This document shows positions 28,675 to 37,710 of a stretch of 64,000 nt of DNA, piece after piece (within the stretch, counting starts at the first letter, position 1; every line of letters starts with the position of its first letter). The translations under genes were made by a program, and so were the position numbers. This DNA comes from an uncultured Bacteroidota bacterium. Its GTDB lineage: Bacteria; Bacteroidota; Rhodothermia; Rhodothermales; Salinibacteraceae. Location of the stretch: NCBI GenBank assembly GCA_913056185.1, contig CAJXLV010000008.1:1-64000 (forward strand), written 5' to 3'. The notes beneath the pieces are model-generated. The model saw nothing but the letters and a program-made list of their open reading frames with translations. It ran no database searches and was not told where the DNA came from.

Positions 28675-28818
28675 CGTCTCCACGCGCATTCCCTTTCAGG
28701 TCTCCCTGCACGTCTCCGGTGTGCAATTGGCGTTCCCGTGTCGTATGCTATCTTCCCGGGCGCGCCCGGCTGGGGGCACTCGGGCGCTCAGTGCCTTTTC
28801 TTTTTTCAACGCGGCCCG

Positions 28819-29424
28819 ATGCTGACGTACGAACGACGGTTGTGGGACAACGGATATTCGCGTGTGGCGGGGCTGGATGAGGCCGGACGGGGCTGCCTGG
28901 CAGGGCCGGTGGTCGCGGCCGCCGTCATCCTGCCGCCCGGGACGTCCCTCGACCGCGTCGACGACAGCAAGGCCCTCTCGGCGAAGGCCCGGCGCGAGGC
29001 GCGAAGCGAAATTGAAGACCGCGCCTGTGCCACCGCCCTCGCTCGTTGCTCACCGGCAGAGATCGACGCCCTCAACATCTTGCAGGCCGCCCTCAAGGCC
29101 ATGCGGCAGGCCGCTGCCGACTGCCACCCGTCGCCGGAGTACATGCTGGTGGACGGCAACCAGTGGACGCGCGACCTGGTAGAGGCGCCATGGCCGTACC
29201 AGACGCTCGTGAAGGGGGATGCCAGGAGCCAGTCCATCGCCGCTGCGTCCATCCTGGCCAAGACGGAGCGCGACGCCTACATGCGTCGCCTGCACGCGGA
29301 GCATCCCGCCTACGGCTGGGACTCGAACATGGGCTATGCCACCCCGGACCATTACGCGGCGCTACGCGAGCACGGCACGACGCCCCATCACCGCGAGTCG
29401 TTTACCCTCTTCCGGGAGGAGTGA
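28819..29424 (+). CDS. rnhB: Ribonuclease HII
   Basis: Cleaves RNA in RNA-DNA hybrids and at single ribonucleotides in DNA. The 201-residue protein shows the first metal site D20-E21 in GLDEAGRGCLAGP, the D-S-K motif (VDDSKALS), MLVDGN (third carboxylate), and the KGDARSQSIAAASILAK block with GWDSNMGYAT. ATG 28819 is the family start; the frame extends to 28666 through non-conserved sequence. A tandem repeat overlaps the stop codon. Confidence 0.96.
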   Translation: MLTYERRLWDNGYSRVAGLDEAGRGCLAGPVVAAAVILPPGTSLDRVDDSKALSAKARREARSEIEDRACATALARCSPAEIDALNILQAALKAMRQAAADCHPSPEYMLVDGNQWTRDLVEAPWPYQTLVKGDARSQSIAAASILAKTERDAYMRRLHAEHPAYGWDSNMGYATPDHYAALREHGTTPHHRESFTLFREE

Positions 29425-29457
29425 CCCGCGAGGAGGGACCCGAGAGGAGGGACTCAG
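29416..29457. repeat. Three 14-bp tandem copies across the rnhB stop codon
   Basis: GAGGAGTGACCCGC (29416-29429), GAGGAGGGACCCGA (29430-29443) and GAGGAGGGACTCAG (29444-29457). The first copy includes the last codons and TGA stop of rnhB. Confidence 0.85.
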
Positions 29458-29488
29458 GACGCGGGCAAGGGCCGGGCGTCCGGGCGTA

Positions 29489-30274
29489 CTACGGGCGGAA
29501 GAAGGGGCGGCGCACCTCCCACACTGCCAGTGCCAGCATCAGCCCGGCGAACCCAGCCGTGACCGCCAGGCACACCGCAGGCCCCGCGAGGGTGGCCGCG
29601 GGGTCGGCAAAGCCGTGCAGCCCGTGCCGCAGGCCGCTCACGGCGTAAGAGACCGGGTTTGCCCACACAAAAACGCGCAGGATCGGCGCAGCGCCTTCCG
29701 CGGGAAACATGGCCCCAGACAAGAACCACAGGGGGAGGAGGAAGAGATTCATGATGGCGTGGAAGCCGCGGGTCGTGTCCATCTGCCAGGCGATGGCAAA
29801 GCCGAGGGCCGTAAAGGCGAGCCCAGTGAGCAGGCAGATCGCAACGACCATGCCCACGCCCAGCCAGCCCGGCGAGAGGTTGACCAGGGGCAGGGCCCCG
29901 AGAAAGAGCAGGGCCTGCACGGTGGCAATCAGGGTGCCGCCCAGCGTGGTCCCAAAGACGAGTGCCGTGCGGGGCGTCGGCGCCACCAGCACCCCCTGCA
30001 AGAAGCCCGAGGTGCGCTCCTCCACGATGGAAATCGTGGAAAAGATGGCCGTGAAGAGGAGCACGAGTGCCAGGATGCCCGGAAATAGAAACGCCCCGTA
30101 CCCGCCTGCGGCGCCCTGCGGCGGCTGGAAGGTCCCCTGAAAGCCGAGGCCCAGCAGCAGCCAGAGGGCCAGCGGTTGCGCGAGGGCGCCGATCACGCGG
30201 CTCCGGTCGCGCACGAACTTCAGAATCTCGCGGGCCGTGAGGGCACCAACCGTTCGCAGAGCGTGCATAGACAT
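29489..30274 (-). CDS. ABC-2 type transporter permease
   Basis: A 261-residue membrane protein with about six hydrophobic segments and the ABC-2 layout: a cytosolic N-terminus with REILKFVRDRSRVIG, an EERTSGFLQGVLVAPTPR loop after the second segment, and NPVSYAVSGLRHGLHG before the last segment. It follows an ABC ATPase gene, and the two come after ctaA and ctaB on the same strand, so they form an exporter probably expressed with heme A synthesis. Two start codons are possible (30274 or 30268). Substrate unknown. Confidence 0.88.
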   Translation of the reverse strand: MSMHALRTVGALTAREILKFVRDRSRVIGALAQPLALWLLLGLGFQGTFQPPQGAAGGYGAFLFPGILALVLLFTAIFSTISIVEERTSGFLQGVLVAPTPRTALVFGTTLGGTLIATVQALLFLGALPLVNLSPGWLGVGMVVAICLLTGLAFTALGFAIAWQMDTTRGFHAIMNLFLLPLWFLSGAMFPAEGAAPILRVFVWANPVSYAVSGLRHGLHGFADPAATLAGPAVCLAVTAGFAGLMLALAVWEVRRPFFRP

Positions 30275-30437
30275 TCTGTGGATGAAGGCGTGGGAAAATG
30301 TGCACATCTGCCCTGTCGTTTTTGCCCGTGGACGCACAGCCCCTGGGGAGGGAACAGAGCGCGGGCGTGCGGACCGGGGCAGGGCGACGACCCAGCACCC
30401 GGCGGCACCGCCGCGCCGGCCCACACCGAGGGCTCCG

Positions 30438-31403
30438 TCAGTCCGAGGGCTCCGCCGTGCGGGCGAGAGCATGTTCGCGGTCGTCTCCCGGAGCGACGCC
30501 CGCATGGACCATGAACACATCCTCGAGGGTGGGGCGGCGTAGGGTGGCACTCTGGATGCGGTCGCCCACCGCATCGTAGAGGGCCGGGAGGAAGGCAGGC
30601 GGATCGGCAGGGGCAACCTGAAGGGTGGCGCCGACGATGCGCGTGGCGACTCCGAACTGTGCCTCGATATGGTCGCGGAGCAGACGGGGCGATTCTGTCG
30701 CAACCCAGATCGTTTCCTCGCCCAGGTCGGCTTTGAGGGCCTCGGGCCTCCCGTTCGCCACGAGCGCACCGTCGGACAAGATGCCGACGCGGTCGCAGCG
30801 TTCGGCCTCGTCCATCAGGTGCGTGGCCAGGAGGAGCGTCGTGCCCTCCGCGTCGCGGAGCCGGCGCACAGCATTCCAGAAGGTGCGGCGTGCAGCCGGA
30901 TCGAGCCCCGCCGTCGGCTCATCGAGCAACAGGAGGTCGGGGCGATGCAAGAGGCCGCGGGCGAGGTCGGCCCGGCGGCGGAGACCGCCCGACAGGTCCT
31001 CCACCGCATCGTCGGCGCGGTCGGCCACGTGGAGGTGATGGAGCAGCGCATCGATTCGGGTGTGCAGCGCCGCACCATGCAAGCCGTAGAGAGCCCCCTG
31101 GAATTGCAGGTTTTCGCGGACCGTGAGCGTTTCGTCAAGCGCCGGCTCCTGGAACACGACCCCGATTCGGTCACGCACGGCATCGGGGTGCTGGGTTACA
31201 TCCATCCCGAAGATCTCCGCCTGCCCGCCGGTGGGGGGCAAGAGAGTCGAGAGGATGCGAAACAGCGTCGTTTTTCCGCTTCCGTTGGGCCCAAGAAGCC
31301 CGTACAGCGCCTCCGGCCCCACCTGCAGCGTGACATCGCGCAGCGCTTGATGCTCGCCGTAGCGATGTGCAACGCCCTGAATGTCGACGGCGGGGGGAGG
31401 CAT
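30438..31403 (-). CDS. ABC transporter ATP-binding protein
   Basis: A 321-residue ATPase of the DrrA/NatA/CcmA-like class: Walker A GPNGSGKTT, Q-loop VVFQEPALDETLTVRENL, signature LSGGLRRRADLARGL, Walker B LLLLDEPTAGLD and H-loop ATHLMDEAERCD, followed by a C-terminal domain of about 80 residues typical of ABC-2 exporters. ATG at 31401-31403 (MPPPAVDIQGVAHRYG) fits the family. It pairs with the downstream permease and lies 90 bases after ctaB, pointing to one operon. Confidence 0.92.
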   Translation of the reverse strand: MPPPAVDIQGVAHRYGEHQALRDVTLQVGPEALYGLLGPNGSGKTTLFRILSTLLPPTGGQAEIFGMDVTQHPDAVRDRIGVVFQEPALDETLTVRENLQFQGALYGLHGAALHTRIDALLHHLHVADRADDAVEDLSGGLRRRADLARGLLHRPDLLLLDEPTAGLDPAARRTFWNAVRRLRDAEGTTLLLATHLMDEAERCDRVGILSDGALVANGRPEALKADLGEETIWVATESPRLLRDHIEAQFGVATRIVGATLQVAPADPPAFLPALYDAVGDRIQSATLRRPTLEDVFMVHAGVAPGDDREHALARTAEPSD

Positions 31404-31493
31404 GTTGCGAAACGGGTTGAGAGAAACAGCTGAGGGCGAAGGGGAGGGCAGGGTGGAGCGGAGGCACCATCCCTGGCACAGCATGCCGACGCG

Positions 31494-32444
31494 TCAGATA
31501 AACCAGTCGACCGACAGGAGGGCAACGAGGGCCGGGATGTATACGATAGAGGCCTTGAGAACGCGGCGCGCCTGCCGGCCCGTCCGCTCCCCATGGAAGA
31601 CGATCGTTGTCCACAGGAACCAAAGCCCGAGCGGCACCACGCCAAGGGCATAGATCCACCCCGCGGTGTCGGAAACGACCGGCAGCACGCTCAGCGGCAC
31701 GAGCAGGGCGGCGAACCCAATCATCTGCGCCGCCGTGGAATCGCCGTCCGGCTCCACCACCGGCAGCATCGCGTAGTTTCCGCGTTCGTAGTCGTGACGG
31801 TACATCCACGCGAGCGACAGAAAGTGCGGCATTTGCCAGCAGGCCAGCACGCCGAACACCGCCCATCCGCCTCCCCCGAGGTGCCCTGTGGCAGCCGTGT
31901 ATCCGCCCAGCGCCGGCAGCGCCCCCGGCACCGTCCCAATCAGTGTATTCCATTTCGTAACCCGCTTCAGGGGCGTATACACAAAGAGGTACAGCCCCGC
32001 CGTGAGGGCCGCAATGACGGCCGTCAGCACATTGACCAGCGGGCACAGGAGCGCCACCGCCGCGCATATCAGGAAGACCCCCACCCGGCGCGCCGTAGTC
32101 GGGTTTACCCGGCCCGCAGGCAAGGGACGGGTGGCCGTACGCTTCATTTGCGCATCGTACTGCCGCTCCAGCACATGGTTGAGCATGCCCACGCCCCCGG
32201 CACAGAGCGCTGTTCCGAGCATGGCCCACAGGAGTACCGAGGCACTCAGCCCCGCGGGGGAGCCGACCAAAAACCCCGCAAAGGCCGACAGTGTGACGAC
32301 AGACGAGATTTCCGGCTTGGCAAGCAAAACAAAGTCCCACAGCACATCCCCCACCGGGCGAGACGAGGCCTGCGCATCGGCGGCCGTGGAAGCCGCGGAG
32401 ACGGCCACGGGGGCATCCGATGACCCATCAGAGGGAGAATCCAT
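31494..32444 (-). CDS. ctaB: Protoheme IX farnesyltransferase (heme O synthase)
   Basis: UbiA-family prenyltransferase of 316 residues that adds farnesyl to heme B, giving heme O for terminal oxidases. About nine membrane segments are visible. Catalytic motifs are LNHVLERQYDAQMKRTATRPLP in the first loop and the YTPLKRVTKWNTLIG block, with WQMPHFLSLAW later. The N-terminal 30 residues are an acidic, Ser/Ala-rich tail. It lies 51 bases after ctaA in the same direction. Confidence 0.95.
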   Translation of the reverse strand: MDSPSDGSSDAPVAVSAASTAADAQASSRPVGDVLWDFVLLAKPEISSVVTLSAFAGFLVGSPAGLSASVLLWAMLGTALCAGGVGMLNHVLERQYDAQMKRTATRPLPAGRVNPTTARRVGVFLICAAVALLCPLVNVLTAVIAALTAGLYLFVYTPLKRVTKWNTLIGTVPGALPALGGYTAATGHLGGGGWAVFGVLACWQMPHFLSLAWMYRHDYERGNYAMLPVVEPDGDSTAAQMIGFAALLVPLSVLPVVSDTAGWIYALGVVPLGLWFLWTTIVFHGERTGRQARRVLKASIVYIPALVALLSVDWFI

Positions 32445-32495
32445 GCAACGGCGATCAGCAAGCGGAAAAAATCAGGCGGGGCGGCAGGGCATGCA

Positions 32496-33473
32496 CTACC
32501 GGGGGGTTGCGGCAAGCTCCGGCTCGGCCCGCACCTCGGAGTGAGACGGTTGTGCCGCCGTGGAGGGGCGGCGTGCCGCGAGCAGGGCCGTTACTACCGA
32601 CGCGCCGAAGAGCACGGCCCCCACAACCAAGTGCGCAACGGTAAGCAGCACGTAGGCCACCACGCCGCCCTGCCCGGCGGGCTCATACAGGGTGAGCAGG
32701 AGGGAGGCGAGGCCCAGTGCAAACTGCAGCGCCATCGCACCCGTGAGCACCCACGCAGCGGTGCGAAGGACCGGGACATGGTCGAAGTGCTTCTCCACGA
32801 TCATCAGCACGCCCAGCACGGCCCCCACCACCACGAAGGCCCCTGTGACGTGCAGGGCCGTGTAGCCTCCGGACATCCCCGCTCCCGGGTGGCGCAGCAT
32901 GGCGCCCAGTACAATCTGGACATACACGAGCCCGGCGGTGGCGTAGGCCCAGGTGCGGAGCCGCCCGGCCGCCGCCGAGGGGGGCAGCACGCCGCGGCGC
33001 GAGCGCCACGTGGGCGTTACAAACAAGGTCATCGCCACCAGCGTCGCAAAGAAGAGCTGTGCCACCGACGCGTGAATCATCGCGAGGTTGAGCGAGACCC
33101 AGAGGACGCGCAGCCCCCCCAAGAGGCCCTGAAAAATCACGAGCGCGACCGCGCCCAGCGCCAGTTTTCGCATCCACGCCCGCGGGTCCTCCCACCACGT
33201 CCATACGCCGAGCACGACGGTGAGCATGCCGACGAGGCTGGCCACCAACCGGTGCCCGTGCTCCGCCAAATACGCCGGCACGTTCCACCACCCGTCTACC
33301 GGATTCAGCAGGTTGTACGAGCCGAGCGACGTGGGCCAGTCGGGGAAGGCCATGCCCGCCCCGATGCTTGTGACCACCGCTCCCCAGGAGAGCAGAAGCA
33401 CCGTGGTGAGCACCGTTGCGGCCGAAAACCGGCGACGCCAACTCCAGTCGGAGGCAGAGGGGGAAGAAGCCAT
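32496..33473 (-). CDS. ctaA: Heme A synthase (CtaA/COX15)
   Basis: Converts heme O to heme A. The 325-residue protein has eight hydrophobic segments and heme-ligand histidines in the expected places: EHGHRL after segment 2, MIHASVAQLFFA, a TALHVTG and an AHLVVG stretch in the second half. AGMAFPDWPTSLG in the first loop is a CtaA hallmark. It heads the operon ctaA-ctaB-ABC ATPase-ABC permease. The C-terminus is an acidic, probably disordered tail. Confidence 0.94.
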   Translation of the reverse strand: MASSPSASDWSWRRRFSAATVLTTVLLLSWGAVVTSIGAGMAFPDWPTSLGSYNLLNPVDGWWNVPAYLAEHGHRLVASLVGMLTVVLGVWTWWEDPRAWMRKLALGAVALVIFQGLLGGLRVLWVSLNLAMIHASVAQLFFATLVAMTLFVTPTWRSRRGVLPPSAAAGRLRTWAYATAGLVYVQIVLGAMLRHPGAGMSGGYTALHVTGAFVVVGAVLGVLMIVEKHFDHVPVLRTAAWVLTGAMALQFALGLASLLLTLYEPAGQGGVVAYVLLTVAHLVVGAVLFGASVVTALLAARRPSTAAQPSHSEVRAEPELAATPR

Positions 33474-33684
33474 GGCGAGGGGGCTCCGTGCGAAGGAAAA
33501 GCGCGTGGGACCGTCCGGGAACTACCAACCCAGTTCTCGCACGGAAGGGGGGCGGACCGGTTCCGTAAAGAGAGCGCAAATGGAACCATCGATGTGCATT
33601 TTCCTACGCCCAATCGGTGGTTTCATTTCCCCAGCCGTCCCTGGTTCGTTCCTCGTCTTCTTTGTTACGGATTTCTTCCCTGCC

Positions 33685-35091
33685 ATGTCTGCCGACGATA
33701 CCCTGATCGCGTCCATCTCTGGCATCCGGGGCATTGTGGGGCAGGGGCTTGATCCGTCCGTGCTGGTGCGGTATGCCGGAGCATTTGGGTCGTGGTGCCG
33801 CCAGCGCGCCGCTGACCTACACCGCCCTCCCCGTGTGGTGGTGGGACGCGACGCACGTCCGTCCGGGCCCGCCTGTGCACAGGTCGTGATCGGCACGCTG
33901 CGGGGCATGGGCTGCGAGGTTGTGGACCTGGGCCTGGCCACCACCCCGACTGTGGAGATGGCGGTTCTTCGGGAGGAGGCCGCCGGCGGAATCGTGCTCA
34001 GCGCGTCCCACAATCCCGAAGAGTGGAATGCCCTAAAGCTGCTCAATGAAGCCGGCGAATTTTTGACCCCCGCGCAGGGCGACGCGGTTATTGAACGGGC
34101 CGACGCCGGCGATGCCGCGCCCGTGCGCTCCGAAGCGATGGGCGGCTACCGCAAGTACAACGCCCTTCCCGATCACCTCGACGCCATCCTGGCGCTCGAT
34201 CTCATCCACCCCGAACAGATTGCAGCCCAAAACCTGACGGTGGTGGTGGATGGCATCAACTCCGTAGGAGGCGAGGCGCTGCCCCGGCTGCTGCACTGCC
34301 TCGGCGTGGCCGAAGAAAACGTTCACTGCCTCCACTGCGAGCCTACGGGCCACTTTGCGCACCCCGCCGAGCCGCGCCCCGATCACCTGACCGGGCTCAC
34401 CGAGGCGGTCCCGGCCCACGATGCGGACCTGGGAGTGGCGGTGGACCCCGACGCGGATCGCCTTGCGCTCGTGGACGAACAGGGCCGCTTCGTGCTCGAG
34501 GAGCTCACGCAGGTCCTCGCGGCCGATTTCCTGTGGCGGCACCGCGAAGGGCCGTTCGTCACCAACCTGTCTTCCTCCCGCGCCATCGATGACGTGGCCG
34601 CCGCTCACGACCAGCCCGTGTATCGCTCCGCGGTGGGAGAGATCAACGTGGTGGAGCGCATGAAGGACGTTGAGGCTGTGCTTGGCGGGGAGGGCAACGG
34701 CGGGGTGATCCTGCCGGACCTCCACTACGGCCGAGACGCCCTCGTGGGCACGGCGCTTCTTCTGCAGCACCTGGCCGAAACAGAGCGCTCCCTGGGCGCC
34801 CTGCACGATGACCTTCCGCACTACGCCATGGCCAAAGAGAGCCTGCCGCTCCCTGAGGTGCCCCCGGAGCGCCTGCTGACCGCCCTCGCGGAGCAGTATC
34901 CCGAGGCTGACTGTTCGATGCGGGACGGTCTCAAAATCAATTTTGCGTCGTCCTGGGTCCACATGCGCCCCTCCAATACCGAGCCCATCCTCCGCGTCTA
35001 CACCGAGGCCCCCACCGAGGCGGACGCCCGCGCCCTCGCAGCGCGGTTCGGGGAGGAGTTGCAAGAGATGGGAGAGGGCCTGGCGGCGTAG
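33685..35091 (+). CDS. glmM: Phosphoglucosamine/phosphomannomutase family enzyme (GlmM-like)
   Basis: Alpha-D-phosphohexomutase of 468 residues. It has the N-terminal SGIRGIVG, the phosphoserine S108 in SASHNPEEWNALKLLNE, the metal loop DPDADRLAL, and the phosphate-binding RPSNTEPILRVY near the end. The NPEEWNALKLLNE form resembles the Bacteroidota phosphoglucosamine mutases that make glucosamine-1-phosphate for peptidoglycan and other cell-wall sugars, although phosphomannomutase activity is possible. ATG 33685 is the family start; upstream frame is intergenic and overlaps ctaA. Confidence 0.88.
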   Translation: MSADDTLIASISGIRGIVGQGLDPSVLVRYAGAFGSWCRQRAADLHRPPRVVVGRDARPSGPACAQVVIGTLRGMGCEVVDLGLATTPTVEMAVLREEAAGGIVLSASHNPEEWNALKLLNEAGEFLTPAQGDAVIERADAGDAAPVRSEAMGGYRKYNALPDHLDAILALDLIHPEQIAAQNLTVVVDGINSVGGEALPRLLHCLGVAEENVHCLHCEPTGHFAHPAEPRPDHLTGLTEAVPAHDADLGVAVDPDADRLALVDEQGRFVLEELTQVLAADFLWRHREGPFVTNLSSSRAIDDVAAAHDQPVYRSAVGEINVVERMKDVEAVLGGEGNGGVILPDLHYGRDALVGTALLLQHLAETERSLGALHDDLPHYAMAKESLPLPEVPPERLLTALAEQYPEADCSMRDGLKINFASSWVHMRPSNTEPILRVYTEAPTEADARALAARFGEELQEMGEGLAA

Positions 35092-35142
35092 CGCCCGGGT
35101 CCCTTCGCCTCGCAGCCGCAACAGCTGCACCGGCTGTGCCGA

Positions 35143-35178
35143 CTACACACGGCACATCTCCTGTACACGGCACATCTC
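35143..35178. repeat. Two 18-bp tandem copies
   Basis: CTACACACGGCACATCTC (35143-35160) and CTGTACACGGCACATCTC (35161-35178) are adjacent, with two differences. The pair lies 51 bases after the glmM-like stop. Confidence 0.8.
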
Positions 35179-35235
35179 TGGGGCGCCCCTGTATGGGAAA
35201 GATCCCGCGCTTGCTTCCGATTGCTCCCTGGTCCC

Positions 35236-35520
35236 ATGGATGGCCCCGACGCCCCCTCTCATGATCTCCCGTGGTATCGGTCGCGCTGGAAGCGGTTGAT
35301 GGACACGCTGTCTGTGTCGGAGCCAGAGGCCGTAGTGAAAGAGGTGCAGCGCCTCCGGGCGCGTGTGGAGCGGCTTCAGGCGCAGCACGAGGCCCTGGCC
35401 GAGTTGGATGTCAGTGACCCCGAACGGGCGCTGCAAATGATTGAGAATATGGCCGACCAGCTGGGCGAGTTGTACGCTGAGCGTGAAGCCCAGGCGCGGG
35501 ACTCCTCCCCTGAGTCCTGA
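35236..35520 (+). CDS. Small coiled-coil protein of unknown function
   Basis: The 94-residue product has no signal peptide or membrane segment. After a Pro/Trp/Arg-rich start (HDLPWYRSRWKRLMDTL) the residues from about 30 to 80 form heptad-like helices (VVKEVQRLRARVERLQAQHEAL). The tail is acidic. The ATG at 35236 is preceded by CCC like many starts in this window; an in-frame TTG lies at 35221. It sits between the GlmM-like gene and an AMP-dependent ligase. I do not recognise the family. Confidence 0.6.
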   Translation: MDGPDAPSHDLPWYRSRWKRLMDTLSVSEPEAVVKEVQRLRARVERLQAQHEALAELDVSDPERALQMIENMADQLGELYAEREAQARDSSPES

Positions 35521-35596
35521 GTGGGGGGCGATACGGAGCCTGCCCCCCTGCACACATCGCCCTTCTCAACGACCTTCCTCCCAACGGCTTCTTCGT

Positions 35597-37147
35597 ATGT
35601 CCCCGCACGCCTCGTCTGTGCGATCGGGCCGGGCCGGGCGCCCGTCGCCGACCGACCAGCCCACAGCGGTTGCCGCGGTGCAAGCGGCCCGTGCAGCGGC
35701 ATCGCCGCGCGGGGAGCCCGCTGCCTCCAATCCCTGGCATCCGTTGCTCTACGAGCGCCTCCGCGACGAAGGGCTCCCGGTGGTTGTGGACAAGGGCACG
35801 ATCACGCCGGCGGGCTCGCTGTGGACCGGTGCCCGGCTCTGGACGCACGCCTTTCGGGAAGCGTCGTTGCAGGCGGGCGACCGGCTGGTGCTTGCGCTGC
35901 CGCCGTCCACTGCCTTCGTGCAGGTGCTCGTTGCGGCGCTGTGGGAGGGGCTGACGGTGGCGATTGCTACACCCACGGAGGATGTGGGAGCGCTCTGCGA
36001 CGAGTTGGAGGCCCGAGGCGCCGTGGGGCCACAGCCGGGGCCGCACACGTGGACGCCGGCGGGACAGACCGGCCCGCACCACAGCCCCGACACGCTCCGC
36101 ACCCCTGCGGCGCCCCCGACGCCCCACGTGCGGTTTTTGCTGCGTACGTCCGGCACGACGCAGCTTGCGCGCTGGATTGCGCTGTCGGACCGCAATGTGC
36201 TGTCGGTGCTGGCGAGCCATCTTCCGCGGCTCACGCTCCAGCGCGCCCGCGTCCTGTCGGTGCTGCCCTGGTCGCACGCCTTTGGGCTGGTGCTGGAGCT
36301 CTTGCCTGCCCTGATGGCGGGGGCGGAGATCATTCGGGACCCCGACGGCGGGCGCGAACCGGCGGCGCTCGTGCAACGGGCCGACACCTGGAGCGCTACG
36401 CACCTCTCGTCGGTGCCGCTCACCATTCAGCGGCTGCTGGAGGTGGAGGGGGGCACGGCGCTCCTGCGTCGCCTCCACGGCGGCATCGTGGGGGGCGCGC
36501 CCGTGCCGGGGCCGCTCGCCGAGCAGCTCTCCGAGACGCGCCTCCGGGCCGGCTACGGGCAGACCGAAGCCGCGCCCGGCATCACGCTGGGCCCGCCGGG
36601 GCGCTGGGCCGCGCACTACCTGGGCCGCCCCCTCGGCTGCTCCGTCGACGTGGCGGAGGACGGCGAACTGCGCTTCCACGGCCCCAACGCCTACGTGGGC
36701 GTCTGGCGCCGCCACGAAGGCCTCGACCGCCGATCGCCCGACGGCCCGGTCCACACCGGCGACCTGGTGCGGCGCGACGGTGACGATCTCTACTTCGAAG
36801 GCCGGAAAGACACCACCTTTTCGCTCTCCAACGGCCGCCTCGTCCCGGCGGGCGCGCTGGAAGGACGGCTCAAACGCGCCCATCCGGCCCTCCACGACGC
36901 GCTCCTGTATACCCCCGATGGCACCAACGTCGCCCTCGCGCTCTGTGCTGCCTCCCCGGCCGCGAGGCCCTCAGAAGACGCCCTCCGCGACACGCTCGGC
37001 GCGCTGGGCACCCGGCTGGTGCAAACCACCGTCGTGCCGCCCGACGACTGGGCACAGCGCCCGAAAGGCACTGTGGACCGGGCCGCCATGACGGACCGCC
37101 TCCGCACCGGAGCCTCGCCGCCCGGCCCGTCGCCCGACGCATCGTAA
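35597..37147 (+). CDS. Compact AMP-dependent acyl-CoA ligase-like protein
   Basis: A 516-residue member of the ANL superfamily. Motifs seen: LLRTSGTTQLARWIALS (ATP loop, lacking the usual PKG lysine), LPWSHAFGLVLE, GYGQTEAAPG and HTGDLVRRDGDDLYFEGRKDTTF. The N-terminal 40 residues are Ala/Arg/Pro-rich and may be disordered. It resembles MenE-like and short fatty acyl ligases but cannot be assigned a substrate. The shortened, altered ATP loop is unusual; activity is probable but not certain. It is followed 36 bases later by a DUF427 gene on the same strand. Confidence 0.8.
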   Translation: MSPHASSVRSGRAGRPSPTDQPTAVAAVQAARAAASPRGEPAASNPWHPLLYERLRDEGLPVVVDKGTITPAGSLWTGARLWTHAFREASLQAGDRLVLALPPSTAFVQVLVAALWEGLTVAIATPTEDVGALCDELEARGAVGPQPGPHTWTPAGQTGPHHSPDTLRTPAAPPTPHVRFLLRTSGTTQLARWIALSDRNVLSVLASHLPRLTLQRARVLSVLPWSHAFGLVLELLPALMAGAEIIRDPDGGREPAALVQRADTWSATHLSSVPLTIQRLLEVEGGTALLRRLHGGIVGGAPVPGPLAEQLSETRLRAGYGQTEAAPGITLGPPGRWAAHYLGRPLGCSVDVAEDGELRFHGPNAYVGVWRRHEGLDRRSPDGPVHTGDLVRRDGDDLYFEGRKDTTFSLSNGRLVPAGALEGRLKRAHPALHDALLYTPDGTNVALALCAASPAARPSEDALRDTLGALGTRLVQTTVVPPDDWAQRPKGTVDRAAMTDRLRTGASPPGPSPDAS

Positions 37148-37183
37148 CTGCTCGCACGCCTTTTCCCCCATTCCGCTGCCACC

Positions 37184-37675
37184 ATGCCCACACCCACCGA
37201 GCCCGGCCCCGGCCAAGAATCCGTCTGGGACTACCCGCGCCCGCCCGCCCTCGAATCCGAAGAGCGGCGCATCCGCGTGGTGTTTAACGACGTGACGATC
37301 GCCGACACGACCGAGGCGTTCCGCGTCCTCGAAACGAGCCATCCCCCTGCGTACTACGTGCCGCCGGCCGACGTGGCGATGGAGCACCTGGAGCAGGAGT
37401 CGCGCACCACGATGTGTGAGTTCAAGGGCCGCGCCATCTACTACACCGTGACGGTGGGCGACCGCTCGTCGCGAAGTGCGGCGTGGGCGTATCCCCGTCC
37501 CACGGACCGCTTCGCCGCCCTCGAAGACCACATCACGTTCTACGCCAGCAAGGTGGACGCCTGTTACGTCGGCGAGGAGCAGGCCCACGCCCAGGAGGGC
37601 GACTTCTACGGCGGCTGGATTACCGACGACGTCGTGGGCCCGTTCAAGGGCGGGCCCGGCACGATGGGCTGGTAG
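37184..37675 (+). CDS. DUF427 family protein
   Basis: The 163-residue protein begins with an ESVWDYPRPPALE motif and contains FNDVTIADTTEAFRVLETSHPPAYYVPP and CEFKGRAIYYTV, the hallmarks of the DUF427 (nucleotidyltransferase-like beta-barrel) family, soluble proteins of unknown function found in many bacteria and fungi. It is the last gene of a plus-strand run after the AMP ligase and converges on metB with 35 bases between the stops. Confidence 0.85.
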   Translation: MPTPTEPGPGQESVWDYPRPPALESEERRIRVVFNDVTIADTTEAFRVLETSHPPAYYVPPADVAMEHLEQESRTTMCEFKGRAIYYTVTVGDRSSRSAAWAYPRPTDRFAALEDHITFYASKVDACYVGEEQAHAQEGDFYGGWITDDVVGPFKGGPGTMGW

Positions 37676-37710
37676 CGAGAAGGGCGGCGTCCGTCTTTGG
37701 GGCTGGGGGG

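Larger units (their letters stand above)
28330..28818. other. Divergent intergenic region pckA/rnhB with two repeat arrays
   Basis: About 490 bases between divergent genes. It contains the GCGAG repeat cluster (28341-28414) near pckA and a five-copy 16-bp tandem repeat (28595-28674) nearer rnhB. No RNA gene or clear terminator was seen. Confidence 0.6.
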
